This document shows positions 26,955 to 35,228 of a DNA stretch of 64,000 nt, in pieces; within the stretch, counting starts at the first letter, position 1, and every line of letters begins with the position of its first letter. Both the position numbers and the translations under genes were made by a program. Under the pieces are notes generated by a model. That model had not been told where the DNA came from, searched no databases, and saw only the letters and a list, made by a program, of their open reading frames with translations. The stretch is from SHVZ01 sp041906305 (lineage in GTDB: Bacteria > Pseudomonadota > Alphaproteobacteria > SHVZ01), in the NCBI GenBank assembly GCA_041906305.1, contig JAYRJL010000003.1, positions 310,001-374,000 on the forward strand, in the 5' to 3' direction.

Positions 26955-27576
26955 GCCGGCATCCAGGTTTCCGGCCGCCAGATCTTCTTGAACCGCGCGC
27001 TCTCGCCGGCGCCGCCGAAATCCCGGCGATCCTCCGGGCTCCGGTTAGCGCCGGTCGGATGCGTCATCTCGCGAATGATCGATCTGGCGGTGTCAACGGC
27101 CGCCAGCACCTCGGCCGACCCGATCATGCCGGCACGCTCGAGGCCGCGCAGGAAGTCTAGTGTCGACACCGCATAGAGATTTTCCGGCCGCCGCGAGACG
27201 AACAGGTCTATGCCTTCGTGCAGCAGCACGACCTGGTCCCCGGAGTCGACGAGCTTCTTGAGCCTTTCGTCCGAGCTCAGGAAGTCGGCGACCGCGACTT
27301 CGGCAGCGTTCCTGCCCAGAGAGCCGCCGGCATCCCTGTTCATGCGGAAGAGCCGCCCTGAATCGGTCTCCGCGACGGCGATACGAGGATCGTGGGCGTC
27401 GATGAACGCGAGATCTCCCGGCTCCTGGGAGAGCCTGCGTCGGCGGCGATCTTGTCGAAGACGCCGTCGACGATGACAACCGGCATCCCGGGACGCAGGA
27501 GCAGGTCCAGGCGGTTGGCGGCACAAAAGCTGTCGAGCGGCTCGCGGCCGAGTATGACGATCGTGCCCTTGGTCAT
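26951..27576 (-). pseudogene. PIN-like toxin gene, frameshifted
   Basis: The N-terminal part 'MTKGTIVILGREPLDSFCAANRLDLLLRPGMPVVIVDGVFDKIAADAG' reads in one frame and continues as 'EPGDLAFIDAHDPRIAVAETDSGRLF' in another; the break is near 27420. The layout (ITDGVFDEI-like strand, later 'NAAEVAVADFL' and 'VVLLHEGIDL') resembles PIN-like toxins of TA modules. ATG 27576 overlaps the stop of the AbiEii gene, so it was the third gene of that operon. One inserted base would restore a ~208-aa protein, so sequencing error cannot be excluded. Confidence 0.6.
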
Positions 27577-28613
27577 CACGGGGACAGCTGCGGCTTCGCC
27601 TTCCATGCGCCGTTGATCTCCTTCTCGAGAGCGGTGCATCGGTCGATCAGCTCATCGAATCGAGGCGGATCGTCGAGAAACATCCCCGCCTCGATCATCG
27701 CCAGGTAGTCGAGCTCCAGCGCTGCATATGCCGCTCCGTCCGGCACCAGACGCAGGCCGCCCTGCGTCGCGGCGGCATAATCGATCGCGTTCCTGGCGGC
27801 GTCTTTCGCGGCATAGAACACGGCCTTGTGCGCAGCGACAGCATCGGCGACCTCGCGATCGGCGATCGCGACGGCGGAGTGTCCTTTCTCGCGAAGCTCG
27901 GCCAGGTCGTACCAATGACGTGAGAGCCGATCATGCTTCAGCCGGTCCTGAAGGCAGAAGACGTGAACGGCCGTCGCCTTTTCCCAAAAGGTCCGCTCGA
28001 TCTTCATTACCTTCGCCTGGACAGTCGGCATCTGCAACGCAGGAAGGGCCTCGGCAAGATAGCAGCCGACCGGATGGACATCGTTCGGCTCCCCGGTCGA
28101 TCTCGCTCCGAATTCAAGCTTCACGAAAGGCGTCACATAGGGCGATCCGGCGCTGACGGGCTCATAGGCGATGACGATCTTGTCGCCATTCGCGCTCACC
28201 TCGGCGGGAAGGCCGGTCTTGCCGGCATGAGCCTTCACGATGGGCAGGGCGGTCTTTGCCACCCACGCTTCCAGGCGCGACCGGATCTCCGACGTCCATC
28301 TCTTTTCTTCGCTTCGCGTCGCCGGCATTGGCTCCGCCCGCCCGCCGATGAGATCGGCGGCGATCGCCCGGATGTCGTAGGTGAGATCGATGTCCTCGGA
28401 GAAGCGCCTGATCGCTGAGTGGACCTTCGACAAGGACGTCCCGCCCTTGAAGACGAGATCCTTGCCGATCTCGGACCCGAAGACGGCCTCGAGCGCCCAG
28501 ACCTCATAGACGTCTTTCTCGAGGAGGGCCGGCACGCGCCCGATGGCCGCAGCCCCCGCCTCCAGGGCGCGGAACCGCCTATCCGCGCCCAGGCGGAAGA
28601 ATTCCTCAGCCAT
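27576..28613 (-). CDS. AbiEii/AbiGii-type nucleotidyltransferase toxin
   Basis: 345 aa. The nucleotidyltransferase core shows 'LVFKGGTSLSKVHSAIRRFSEDIDL' with GGTS at 57-60 and the metal-binding D74/D76. AbiEii toxins use NTPs to block tRNA acceptor ends in bacteriostatic phage defence. ATG 28613 follows the stop of the DUF6088 antitoxin gene; a 14-bp palindrome TTTGAGATCTCAAA lies at the junction. The open frame further upstream is noise over the antitoxin gene. Confidence 0.88.
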   Translation of the reverse strand: MAEEFFRLGADRRFRALEAGAAAIGRVPALLEKDVYEVWALEAVFGSEIGKDLVFKGGTSLSKVHSAIRRFSEDIDLTYDIRAIAADLIGGRAEPMPATRSEEKRWTSEIRSRLEAWVAKTALPIVKAHAGKTGLPAEVSANGDKIVIAYEPVSAGSPYVTPFVKLEFGARSTGEPNDVHPVGCYLAEALPALQMPTVQAKVMKIERTFWEKATAVHVFCLQDRLKHDRLSRHWYDLAELREKGHSAVAIADREVADAVAAHKAVFYAAKDAARNAIDYAAATQGGLRLVPDGAAYAALELDYLAMIEAGMFLDDPPRFDELIDRCTALEKEINGAWKAKPQLSP

Positions 28614-28621
28614 TTGAGATC

Positions 28622-29356
28622 TCAAACATGGGCGAGCACATGGCTGACAGGCTCCGCGACCCACGAAGGCAGCAGCGGCCGTGCCGACATGAGATCCTCG
28701 CGCTCGACCTCGGTCAGGCGGCTGGCAACCTGGTTGAGGACGCGCGTCGCGGCCTCGGCGCGTTTCCGGCGGATCTCGGCCCGGCGCTCTTTCGAGCTCT
28801 GCCAGCGATGCTCTTCCGAGGCTCCGGCGCCGCCCGGCGAACGCTTCCTTCCCAGCTCGATCTCCGTCATCGCCCAGGCCATCGCACGCACCACGCGGCC
28901 GGCCGGCTTGTCCGCGAGGACCAGCTGCCATCGAGGCGCATGGCGCATCTCGACCGAGGCAGCCGCGCCGGTCTTCGCCTCGAGTCCGGGCAGGCTGAGA
29001 TTGAGCCGGCGGCTGGGGCCCGAGGTCAGGTAGATCCGCCGCGCCGGGACCTGGGTGGTGAGGCCGAGCCCGTTGGCCGCCTCGGCCGGATTGCCCGCGA
29101 CGGCTTCTCCGGTCGCTTGCGACAGGGCCTCGACGACCTTGCGTGCCGAAGGTGGGCGGGCGCCGAACTCGGTCGGGATCGGCAGCGCATAGGCGCCCCT
29201 GCCGACGCGGATGAGGGTGCCGCGGCGCACCAGGCGCGACAGGGACTGGTCGATCGCCGTCCGGGATCCGAGGTGCAGCAGCGCCTTGGCGTGCAGCAGC
29301 TCGCCCTCGGGAAGGGTCTCGGCGAAGGCCAGGATCTGCTCGATGAGGCGTTGCAT
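28622..29356 (-). CDS. AbiEi-type antitoxin (DUF6088 family)
   Basis: 244 aa. An N-terminal winged-helix ('LLHLGSRTAIDQSLSRLVRRGTLIRVGRGAYALP', 27-60) is followed by the DUF6088 body with 'PARRIYLTSGPSRRLNL'. AbiEi proteins pair with AbiEii nucleotidyltransferases as type IV antitoxins and repress their operon. ATG 29356; the 60 bases upstream are AT-rich (TATTAAA near -10 position) and form the likely promoter. With the toxin and the broken PIN-like gene it makes a three-gene unit. Confidence 0.85.
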   Translation of the reverse strand: MQRLIEQILAFAETLPEGELLHAKALLHLGSRTAIDQSLSRLVRRGTLIRVGRGAYALPIPTEFGARPPSARKVVEALSQATGEAVAGNPAEAANGLGLTTQVPARRIYLTSGPSRRLNLSLPGLEAKTGAAASVEMRHAPRWQLVLADKPAGRVVRAMAWAMTEIELGRKRSPGGAGASEEHRWQSSKERRAEIRRKRAEAATRVLNQVASRLTEVEREDLMSARPLLPSWVAEPVSHVLAHV

Positions 29357-29659
29357 GTGCGATATTTAATAGAGTTTCTGACAGAATACAAGGCGTTGAC
29401 CAGGCTTCGGGATCCCGTTTGGCGATCGATCTCGACGAAAAGGGCGGCGGCTGGCAGACAGCATCGTGACGCGGCTTGCGCGTCGGTTCCCGTGTCGGAT
29501 CCCATGTCGGATTCTCCACGGCTAAAGCATTCGCAATTCCAATAGATTGCCTCCGCCATCGCCGCGGCGGCGCCGCATCCGATGTCAGATGCGGATTCCT
29601 CCTCTCGCCCGAACGGCGCCTCCCGGCGCGCGACCTCCTTGACCTTTGTCTATGGATAA

Positions 29660-29674
29660 GAACAATACAGGAAC
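29660..29674. promoter_or_regulatory. LexA (SOS) box before the 29712 gene
   Basis: GAAC-AATACAG-GAAC, an exact alphaproteobacterial LexA operator. A TTGACC hexamer at 29639-29644 is at -35 distance so the box covers the -10 region. The rest of the 29357-29711 gap holds the divergent AbiE promoter and nothing else I can name. Confidence 0.8.
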
Positions 29675-29711
29675 TCGATCGGCCTCGATGCCTTGATGCC
29701 AGGAGTTCCAG

Positions 29712-30389
29712 ATGTCCCAGATCGCCACCTTCCCTCAGCCGGGCGAGACCCCGTCTTCTCCGCCCCTGGGCCCCTTCGCGCTCCACCACCGGCTGCGGCC
29801 GGAATCCGGCATCCTTCCCCGTGGCTGGCTCAAGGATCTCCGCGACCGCTACTTCGAGGGCCCCTTCGGGTTCATTGCGGCCGAGCGAGACCTGCCCGAG
29901 GACGGCCGCGCGCAGAAGGTGCTGGGATGGGGCCTCGATCGGCGCGCCGCGCGCGCGGCTGCCACCAGGCGCACCAACCGCGATCCCGACACGATGCTTG
30001 TCCTCCCCTGCACCGCCAGGCTGCAGGAAGCCGTCTGTCGGGATGGCGCCGGCGACGTCCGCACCGACATCCATGAAGACGTGGCCTATGCCGAGCGCGA
30101 GGCCGCGCCCGATACGATGATCGAGACCTGGCTCGAGGAGCACGGCGTCTTCAAGGCGCATGGCGAAGCCTGCGGCGATGTCGGCGACTGGGACGAGACC
30201 ATCTGCCTGGTGATGGCAATGGCGCACGCCTACCTCAATGCGCACCCGGCGGTGGCGGTGACGAGCGATGGAAGGCTGGGGTGGACGAAGAAGGCGAAAC
30301 TAAGGGGCGAACCTGAAATCGAGGGCGAAGCTGTGCCGCTGTCGATCGACATCGATGAGGCTCGGGCGGAGGTGGGCGAGAATTTATGA
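29712..30389 (+). CDS. SOS-linked protein of unknown family (copy 1), 225 aa
   Basis: No known domain. It is a paralogue of the 34435-35118 protein: shared blocks are 'ILPxG(W/Y)L(K/R)DL' (33-42 here), 'VLGWG', 'MAMAH' and 'GxLGW' in the same order and at similar spacing. No signal peptide or membrane segment; the C-terminal ~25 residues are acidic. An exact LexA box lies 38 bases before ATG 29712, so expression should rise on DNA damage. Both copies sit next to SOS boxes, which ties the family to the damage response; biochemical role unknown. Confidence 0.75.
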   Translation: MSQIATFPQPGETPSSPPLGPFALHHRLRPESGILPRGWLKDLRDRYFEGPFGFIAAERDLPEDGRAQKVLGWGLDRRAARAAATRRTNRDPDTMLVLPCTARLQEAVCRDGAGDVRTDIHEDVAYAEREAAPDTMIETWLEEHGVFKAHGEACGDVGDWDETICLVMAMAHAYLNAHPAVAVTSDGRLGWTKKAKLRGEPEIEGEAVPLSIDIDEARAEVGENL

Positions 30390-30409
30390 AGTTCAGCGCC
30401 GGCGACAAG

Positions 30410-31057
30410 TCACGGCATTGACCGCCGACGCTCTGTTTCGATCCCGCGAATGAACCAGGCTTCGAGCTGACGAAGCTCTTCGTCGCCCTTGCCCAGCGTG
30501 TATTCTTTCCGATCGAGCTTCTCCGCGATGTCGCGGCGCGTCGCGGTGTAGCGCGAGACCAGTTCCTCGGGAACTCCAGCTGCAACAAAGGCGCTGGCGA
30601 CACCCGGGGTCGCGCATTCGACGGACTCGACGAAGCCCTTCAGCTCCCCGCTCAATCGCCTGGCCCGGCAATCGGCCGTCGCCCGTGCAGCCTTCTCGAA
30701 AGCATTGCGGAGAGCAGCTTCGGCATCTCTCGCTCGAGGTGGGGTGGATGGAGCAGAAGGAGCCGGAGCAGAAGGGACCCTTGGAGGGGATGGCGGCTTC
30801 GACGCCTCCTGTTTCGGCGGCGGTTGGCTTTGATCATTCCCAAAGAGAGCTGCAAGGCACTTACCCGGCGTCAGCGCGCCGATCTGGGCGGCGAGAGCCA
30901 GGTCGACCAAGCCATCGGGCAGAACGGCCGCAAAGCCATCCTGCTGCCTGACCTGCGCGCGAAGCATGCCGCAGGGAGAAAGCGTCCCGTATTTCAGCAG
31001 CAGCGGGCCCGCAACGAGGACGGCGAGAATGCCGGCTATGGCCAGAACCACCTTCAT
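30410..31057 (-). CDS. Hypothetical membrane-anchored protein with proline-rich linker
   Basis: 215 aa. One N-terminal hydrophobic helix (about 2-20) anchors or exports the protein. A proline-rich stretch ('PPKQEASKPPSPPRVP...', about 78-105) separates it from a helical C-terminal domain with three cysteines. No family recognised. ATG 31057. It lies 65 bases downstream of the CoiA-like gene in the same direction, so they may be co-expressed. Confidence 0.6.
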   Translation of the reverse strand: MKVVLAIAGILAVLVAGPLLLKYGTLSPCGMLRAQVRQQDGFAAVLPDGLVDLALAAQIGALTPGKCLAALFGNDQSQPPPKQEASKPPSPPRVPSAPAPSAPSTPPRARDAEAALRNAFEKAARATADCRARRLSGELKGFVESVECATPGVASAFVAAGVPEELVSRYTATRRDIAEKLDRKEYTLGKGDEELRQLEAWFIRGIETERRRSMP

Positions 31058-31122
31058 GACGCCACATAACCCCGGAACTTGAGTGGATCGTCGATCATCC
31101 TGATCCGTCGCACATCATCATC

Positions 31123-32919
31123 TCAGGCTCTTTTCGACTTCGGCAGGGCGGCAACACATTTATCGAGGCTTTCTGCCGTACACAACTCGGCCGGCCTGCC
31201 GCCAAGGATGGGGCTGGTCGTGTTCATCCAGACTTCCGCCATGTCCTTTCGACCGAACGCGGATGTGGCTCGTTCGAGTAAAGCCTCCCGCGCTGCGATG
31301 TCGCCCTGGGTCTTACGGAAAGCATTCCACTTCGCGAGCTCATCGGCTCTTACCTTCGCGGCCGCCGCCGCGACCTCGGCATCGCGCTGAGCCTTCTCAG
31401 CCTCCTCCTCGAGTTTCTTGTTCCGCTCGCGCTCTCCCTCCTCCGCGGCACGATCTCGCTCTATCTTCTCCAGGCGGGCTTTCTCGCGGGCCTCTTCGCG
31501 CGCTGCCCTCGCGGCATCGACGATGCCGTTCCAAACCACGGACGGTGGAGACCGCCGCCTCTTCACCATCGATGGAACCGTCCATGAGCCAGAGCCCTTG
31601 GCCTTGCCGATGAAAGTCCAATCGATGTCGGTGTAGGGCCATGCGGTCTGCGCCTGCATCCACGTCACCAATGCCTCAGTGTGATACTTCCCGCAATGAG
31701 GGCAATTCTGACGGGCCACCTCTGTTGGTCTCCGGAACCACCCTTCCAGGATCTTGCCCAGGCAAAGACCCGTCCTCGCTTCGAAGCGCCTGACGGCCTC
31801 GACCTTCCATGGCTTGCTGTCCTCCGTGTCGAAGACGGCCAGCATGCGTTCGGTGCCATCGTCGTACACATGGTCCTGGATCGCGAAAGGGGCACGGGCG
31901 AACGCCTGGCCGCATCCGCCGCATTTCTCCGGATACCAGACGAGCGCTGCAGGGCGTTCCACATTCTTGACCGATGGATCCCATCGAAGGCGACCCTCCA
32001 GCAGTCGATCGAGGCGATCTCTCAGGAACCGCTCCGTCTCGCCCCTGATGCGGAACGCGATCGAGCGATAGCCTTTCACCGGCGGCGAAAGACGGACGAA
32101 CTGCGCGACCGATCCCCAGGGATTGGCGGCCGAGCTCGCGCAAAGCTGCTCGTGATCCTGGATGACGCCGGCGCCGAGCTCGCCTATGACGACGATCTGC
32201 TCCGATACACCGTCCTCCTGTCCCTGCGTCTTTCCGAGCTCGAGCACCGCGCCTACCGGCAGGCGGCCGAAGCGCATGGGGCGATAAGCGATCCCCTTCT
32301 CGCGCAACAGAAGATAGAGCTCTCTGGCGATCGCGACCTGGCTCTCGATCCGCTCGATGACCTTCCGGGCTTCCCTCGCCGTCGACGCGAGAACGCCTTT
32401 CAGATCGCTTCCCGTGACCACGCTGCGGAGATCCGAGCCGAAGCCGTCTCCGACATTGCGGGTCGAGGTGACGATCCACCAGGGCAGGACCTCGGCATCC
32501 TCGTAGCGTCCTTCCCGGAGCCAGGTCTTCGCCTGGCCTTGCTGGGAAAGCTGCACCTCGAAGGCGATCTTGAAGTCTCCCTTGGTGACGAGCACGTCGG
32601 CCTTCCATCCGTTGCCGGGGACCTCGACCTCCGCCGACCAGCCATCCATCGCCAGGACCGCATTGCGGACCGCGATCTTCATCTCCATGTGCTCGGCCGA
32701 CTCTGGAACCCACATGCAGTCGACCGGCACGGTGCGGTGCGCGAAGAAAAATCGCTGCAACGGGCTCGTCTTCGGGATGACCTTGGCCGGGACCGGACAG
32801 CAGACGCAGAGCGCGATGCCAGGGCTCTCTCCGACGCGCCTCTTCAGCTCGCTCCAGCCGTCGTGGGAAAAATCCACCGACAGCTCTGGCTTACCATCGA
32901 TGCTTGCTTTGAACGGCAC
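31123..32919 (-). CDS. CoiA-like nuclease with zinc knuckles, coiled coil and C-terminal ParS/MbcA-like domain
   Basis: 598 aa from GTG 32919. Residues ~30-125 match CoiA: 'CVCC' (38-41), 'FFFAHR', 'SAEHMEMKIAVRNAVL' (74-89) and a PD-(D/E)XK core 'WKADVLVTKGDFKIAFEVQLSQQ' with D108 and E121. The middle region has Cys pairs ('CGGCG', 'CPHCGKYH') and a WIF-like 'W...DIDWTF' block. A charged coiled coil runs from about 470 to 540. The last ~55 residues ('ALLERATSAFGRKDMAEVW', 'LGGRPAELCTAE') resemble the toxin-binding ParS/MbcA (DUF2384) domain of Xre-RES antitoxins. I know of no described fusion of these parts. A nuclease or sensor acting with a toxin partner is inferred. Confidence 0.75.
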   Translation of the reverse strand: MPFKASIDGKPELSVDFSHDGWSELKRRVGESPGIALCVCCPVPAKVIPKTSPLQRFFFAHRTVPVDCMWVPESAEHMEMKIAVRNAVLAMDGWSAEVEVPGNGWKADVLVTKGDFKIAFEVQLSQQGQAKTWLREGRYEDAEVLPWWIVTSTRNVGDGFGSDLRSVVTGSDLKGVLASTAREARKVIERIESQVAIARELYLLLREKGIAYRPMRFGRLPVGAVLELGKTQGQEDGVSEQIVVIGELGAGVIQDHEQLCASSAANPWGSVAQFVRLSPPVKGYRSIAFRIRGETERFLRDRLDRLLEGRLRWDPSVKNVERPAALVWYPEKCGGCGQAFARAPFAIQDHVYDDGTERMLAVFDTEDSKPWKVEAVRRFEARTGLCLGKILEGWFRRPTEVARQNCPHCGKYHTEALVTWMQAQTAWPYTDIDWTFIGKAKGSGSWTVPSMVKRRRSPPSVVWNGIVDAARAAREEAREKARLEKIERDRAAEEGERERNKKLEEEAEKAQRDAEVAAAAAKVRADELAKWNAFRKTQGDIAAREALLERATSAFGRKDMAEVWMNTTSPILGGRPAELCTAESLDKCVAALPKSKRA

Positions 32920-33175
32920 CCTAAAAGTCCGGCAGGGTCGGATACTGGTGAGCCAGAAAGGATAGCCAGCCTTACTTTACCTGTCCCGTCTCAATCCGGT
33001 CACGTTCGCTTCAGACGTACCCGCTCGACCGTCGATGAAGTCGCCGAGCTGAGCCTGGGTCTCCCTGTCGCCGAAGCTCAACATCACCTCGCGCTCGGCC
33101 TTGACCTGCGATCGTCGCAGCGCCGGCCGGACTCGGCTAGGCTCCCCGACCAGTTCTCAACTCCAGGACGGTTCA

Positions 33176-33877
33176 ATGCAAATTACCCTCACCCCGTTCG
33201 CGATCCGCGAGTTGGTGCGGCTCGGCCGTGACCTGGAGCCCGCGCCCAAGCGCCGCGACCTCATAACTTTCCAAGTGAGGGCATCGAGGCACGAACGCAT
33301 AGAGCTCGAGACAGGCGAGGTCTTCAGCCGTTTCGCTCCTGACGCCAAGGCGATCGAAGCCGAGCTCCAAATCGTCGAGACTAGCGCCGAGCAGGCCCTC
33401 GACGACTCGGGTCTGCACTACATGGCAGCGTGGGAGGGAAATGACGCCTCAACCCCTAAGGCCGCTCGCCTGAGCTTCTACGTCAATGCGGGAAAGTCCG
33501 CCTTTGGTGCTCTAAGGAACAAGCTCAATACAGGCGTGCTTCCGAATGAAATTGTAATCCACCTCGACGCGAAGAGCGCCGAAGCCGAAGGCGCTTTCAC
33601 CTATGTCGGCGATCCTCTCGGCCAGATGAAGAGATGGAAGAACGCGGCCAACCATTCGGTACCAGTCGCCGGCGCCACCATCATCTTCGACATTCTGACT
33701 GCACCGGAGGATCGCCAAGCCGGTGATGTCTTGCCTGATCGTAACGCCCTCCCGACCGCACTAGAGAGCATGCTGGCTGCCCTGACGCGCATCGAAGGGA
33801 TCCTCAAACCGATCCGCCTGGCTGGCCTTCTGATCGCCGGCGCGCTGATTGTCGTAGCCATCAGGCTCTGGAAGTAG
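33176..33877 (+). CDS. Hypothetical protein with C-terminal membrane anchor
   Basis: 233 aa from ATG 33176. Soluble mixed alpha/beta N-terminal ~200 residues with no recognised domain; a single hydrophobic helix near the C-terminus ('LAGLLIAGALIVVAIRLW') would anchor it in the inner membrane with the bulk in the cytoplasm. It faces away from the CoiA-like gene across a 256-base gap in which I see no other gene. Confidence 0.6.
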   Translation: MQITLTPFAIRELVRLGRDLEPAPKRRDLITFQVRASRHERIELETGEVFSRFAPDAKAIEAELQIVETSAEQALDDSGLHYMAAWEGNDASTPKAARLSFYVNAGKSAFGALRNKLNTGVLPNEIVIHLDAKSAEAEGAFTYVGDPLGQMKRWKNAANHSVPVAGATIIFDILTAPEDRQAGDVLPDRNALPTALESMLAALTRIEGILKPIRLAGLLIAGALIVVAIRLWK

Positions 33878-33942
33878 GGCGTCTGTCGTCGAGCTCTCGT
33901 TGCCTGTGTTACCGTCATGACACGACCAGTTGGGGATCGGCG

Positions 33943-34419
33943 ATGACACCACGTTCGCGCGTAGCGGCAGTTATGGCGGTCTCATGCCTTCTTATTTCAT
34001 TCGATGCCGGTGCGGAGTTAGAGAAGGTCCACCTGGCGCGCTTGACGGCTACTGCTTTCACTTGCGGCATGTGGGCGTCGATGAATGGGGACAAGCCCAG
34101 AATGAAAACCCTCTACGAGGACGGGATACGCGCCGGACGGGACTTCCTAAAGGCATTCCGAGACAACAAGATCACGCGAGAAGATTTGAACAAACATGCG
34201 CCGATGGCGGTCATCTTCCTCCTGGAAGGCCCCAGCGACGATTTTATCGTGGGACGGATATTCGAGGCGGCAACAAACGACGCCTTCGACAGAGTCGTAA
34301 AGCAGGACAAGAATGGCGTGTCCCTCAACGCCAGCGAATGGATACACGACGACAAGCTCAAAGCGGTGCTGGCGCAGACGAGATATCAGAACGCGAATTG
34401 CGATCTCGTCAGATACTGA
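33943..34419 (+). CDS. Secreted/periplasmic hypothetical protein, 158 aa
   Basis: A Sec signal peptide is visible ('RVAAVMAVSCLLISFDAGAELEK', cleavage after AGA near 24). The mature part is helical with two cysteines (about 41 and 154) that could form a disulfide. No family recognised. ATG 33943 follows GGGGATCGGCG. It is in the same direction as the membrane-anchored gene 66 bases upstream. Confidence 0.65.
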   Translation: MTPRSRVAAVMAVSCLLISFDAGAELEKVHLARLTATAFTCGMWASMNGDKPRMKTLYEDGIRAGRDFLKAFRDNKITREDLNKHAPMAVIFLLEGPSDDFIVGRIFEAATNDAFDRVVKQDKNGVSLNASEWIHDDKLKAVLAQTRYQNANCDLVRY

Positions 34420-34434
34420 GGAATCCGAAATCGA

Positions 34435-35118
34435 TTAAGCCCGCTTCAGCTTCGCCCTCTCGACACCGCTCTCGATGAAGTCGCCCAGCTGCGTCTCTAT
34501 CTCCCAGGCCCCTAAATTCGCCACCACTTCGCGCTCGGCCTGCACCAGCAACGAGGACAACGGCGCAATGCCGCCCGCGCTCGCAATGCCGAGACCGCGG
34601 AGCGGCGCCTCCGACGTCCATCCCAGCATGCCGCTCTCGGCGATGCCGACCATCAGGCTCCCTTCGAGATGCGCCATCGCCATCCGCACCAGCAGCTCGC
34701 GCATGGCGGGCCAGTCAGCTTCGCTCGTCTCGAGGCGTCGGTTCGACGCCGCCACGTTGCTTGCCCACTCGCGCGCGGCGTGCGGCGGGTAGAGCTCCGA
34801 GACGTCGTAGGCCACTCCTTCCGATATCTGCGCCATGATATCGGTCGACCGGAAGTCGAAGCCTGCCGCCTCGATATGGGCGCGAAGCTCCGGCCTGCAG
34901 ACGAAAACCCCGACATTGCGGCGATCGGGCTGGAGGTCGAGTGCCGCAAGCTGCGCGACCTCGCGCATGGCACCCCATCCAAGCACAGGCACGTCGTACG
35001 TCACGGCGTAGAGGTTGACGCCGACATAGCCGGCCGGCTCCTGCCGGTGGCGGGCAACCAGGTCGCGCAGATAGCCGTTCGGCAGGATCCGGAAATCGGG
35101 CCGCGACAGGACGGTCAC
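34435..35118 (-). CDS. SOS-linked protein of unknown family (copy 2), 227 aa
   Basis: Paralogue of the 29712-30389 protein: 'ILPNGYLRDL' (12-21), 'VLGWG', 'VRMAMAHLEG' and 'GMLGW' line up in order. No recognised domain, signal peptide or membrane segment. GTG 35118 follows GGAGAG. It is transcribed divergently from umuDC with ~100 bases between, and the LexA box of umuD (35214-35228) is the only SOS site nearby, so co-regulation is possible but the promoter arrangement is less clear than for copy 1. Confidence 0.75.
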   Translation of the reverse strand: MTVLSRPDFRILPNGYLRDLVARHRQEPAGYVGVNLYAVTYDVPVLGWGAMREVAQLAALDLQPDRRNVGVFVCRPELRAHIEAAGFDFRSTDIMAQISEGVAYDVSELYPPHAAREWASNVAASNRRLETSEADWPAMRELLVRMAMAHLEGSLMVGIAESGMLGWTSEAPLRGLGIASAGGIAPLSSLLVQAEREVVANLGAWEIETQLGDFIESGVERAKLKRA

Positions 35119-35180
35119 GATGCTCTCCTCGCGTATCGATGCAGGCGCCGTTCCGCGGGCTGAAATAGCGGAAAGGCCGC

Positions 35181-35228
35181 TTGACGAAAGGGCGCAAGGT
35201 CACCCTATCATCGGAACAAATGCTGAAC
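35181..35228 (+). promoter_or_regulatory. umuDC promoter with LexA box over the start codon
   Basis: TTGACG (35181-35186) and CTATCA/TATCAT (35205-35211) form a sigma-70-type promoter. The LexA box GAAC-AAATGCT-GAAC (35214-35228) lies immediately downstream and contains the ATG (35220) of umuD. Transcription would start at or next to the ATG, so the message is probably leaderless. Confidence 0.75.

Noticed and set aside
28614..30245. 889-aa minus-strand frame including the AbiEii toxin
   Set aside because: Only the last 345 residues look like protein; the upstream part overlaps the antitoxin gene and a plus-strand gene and is a shadow.
32920..33175. LexA box between the CoiA-like and the 33176 gene
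   Set aside because: GTTC occurs twice near 33154-33174 but the spacing is 14 bases, not 7.
35181..35219. TTG start for umuD
   Set aside because: It coincides with the -35 hexamer of the promoter and lies upstream of the expected transcription start.
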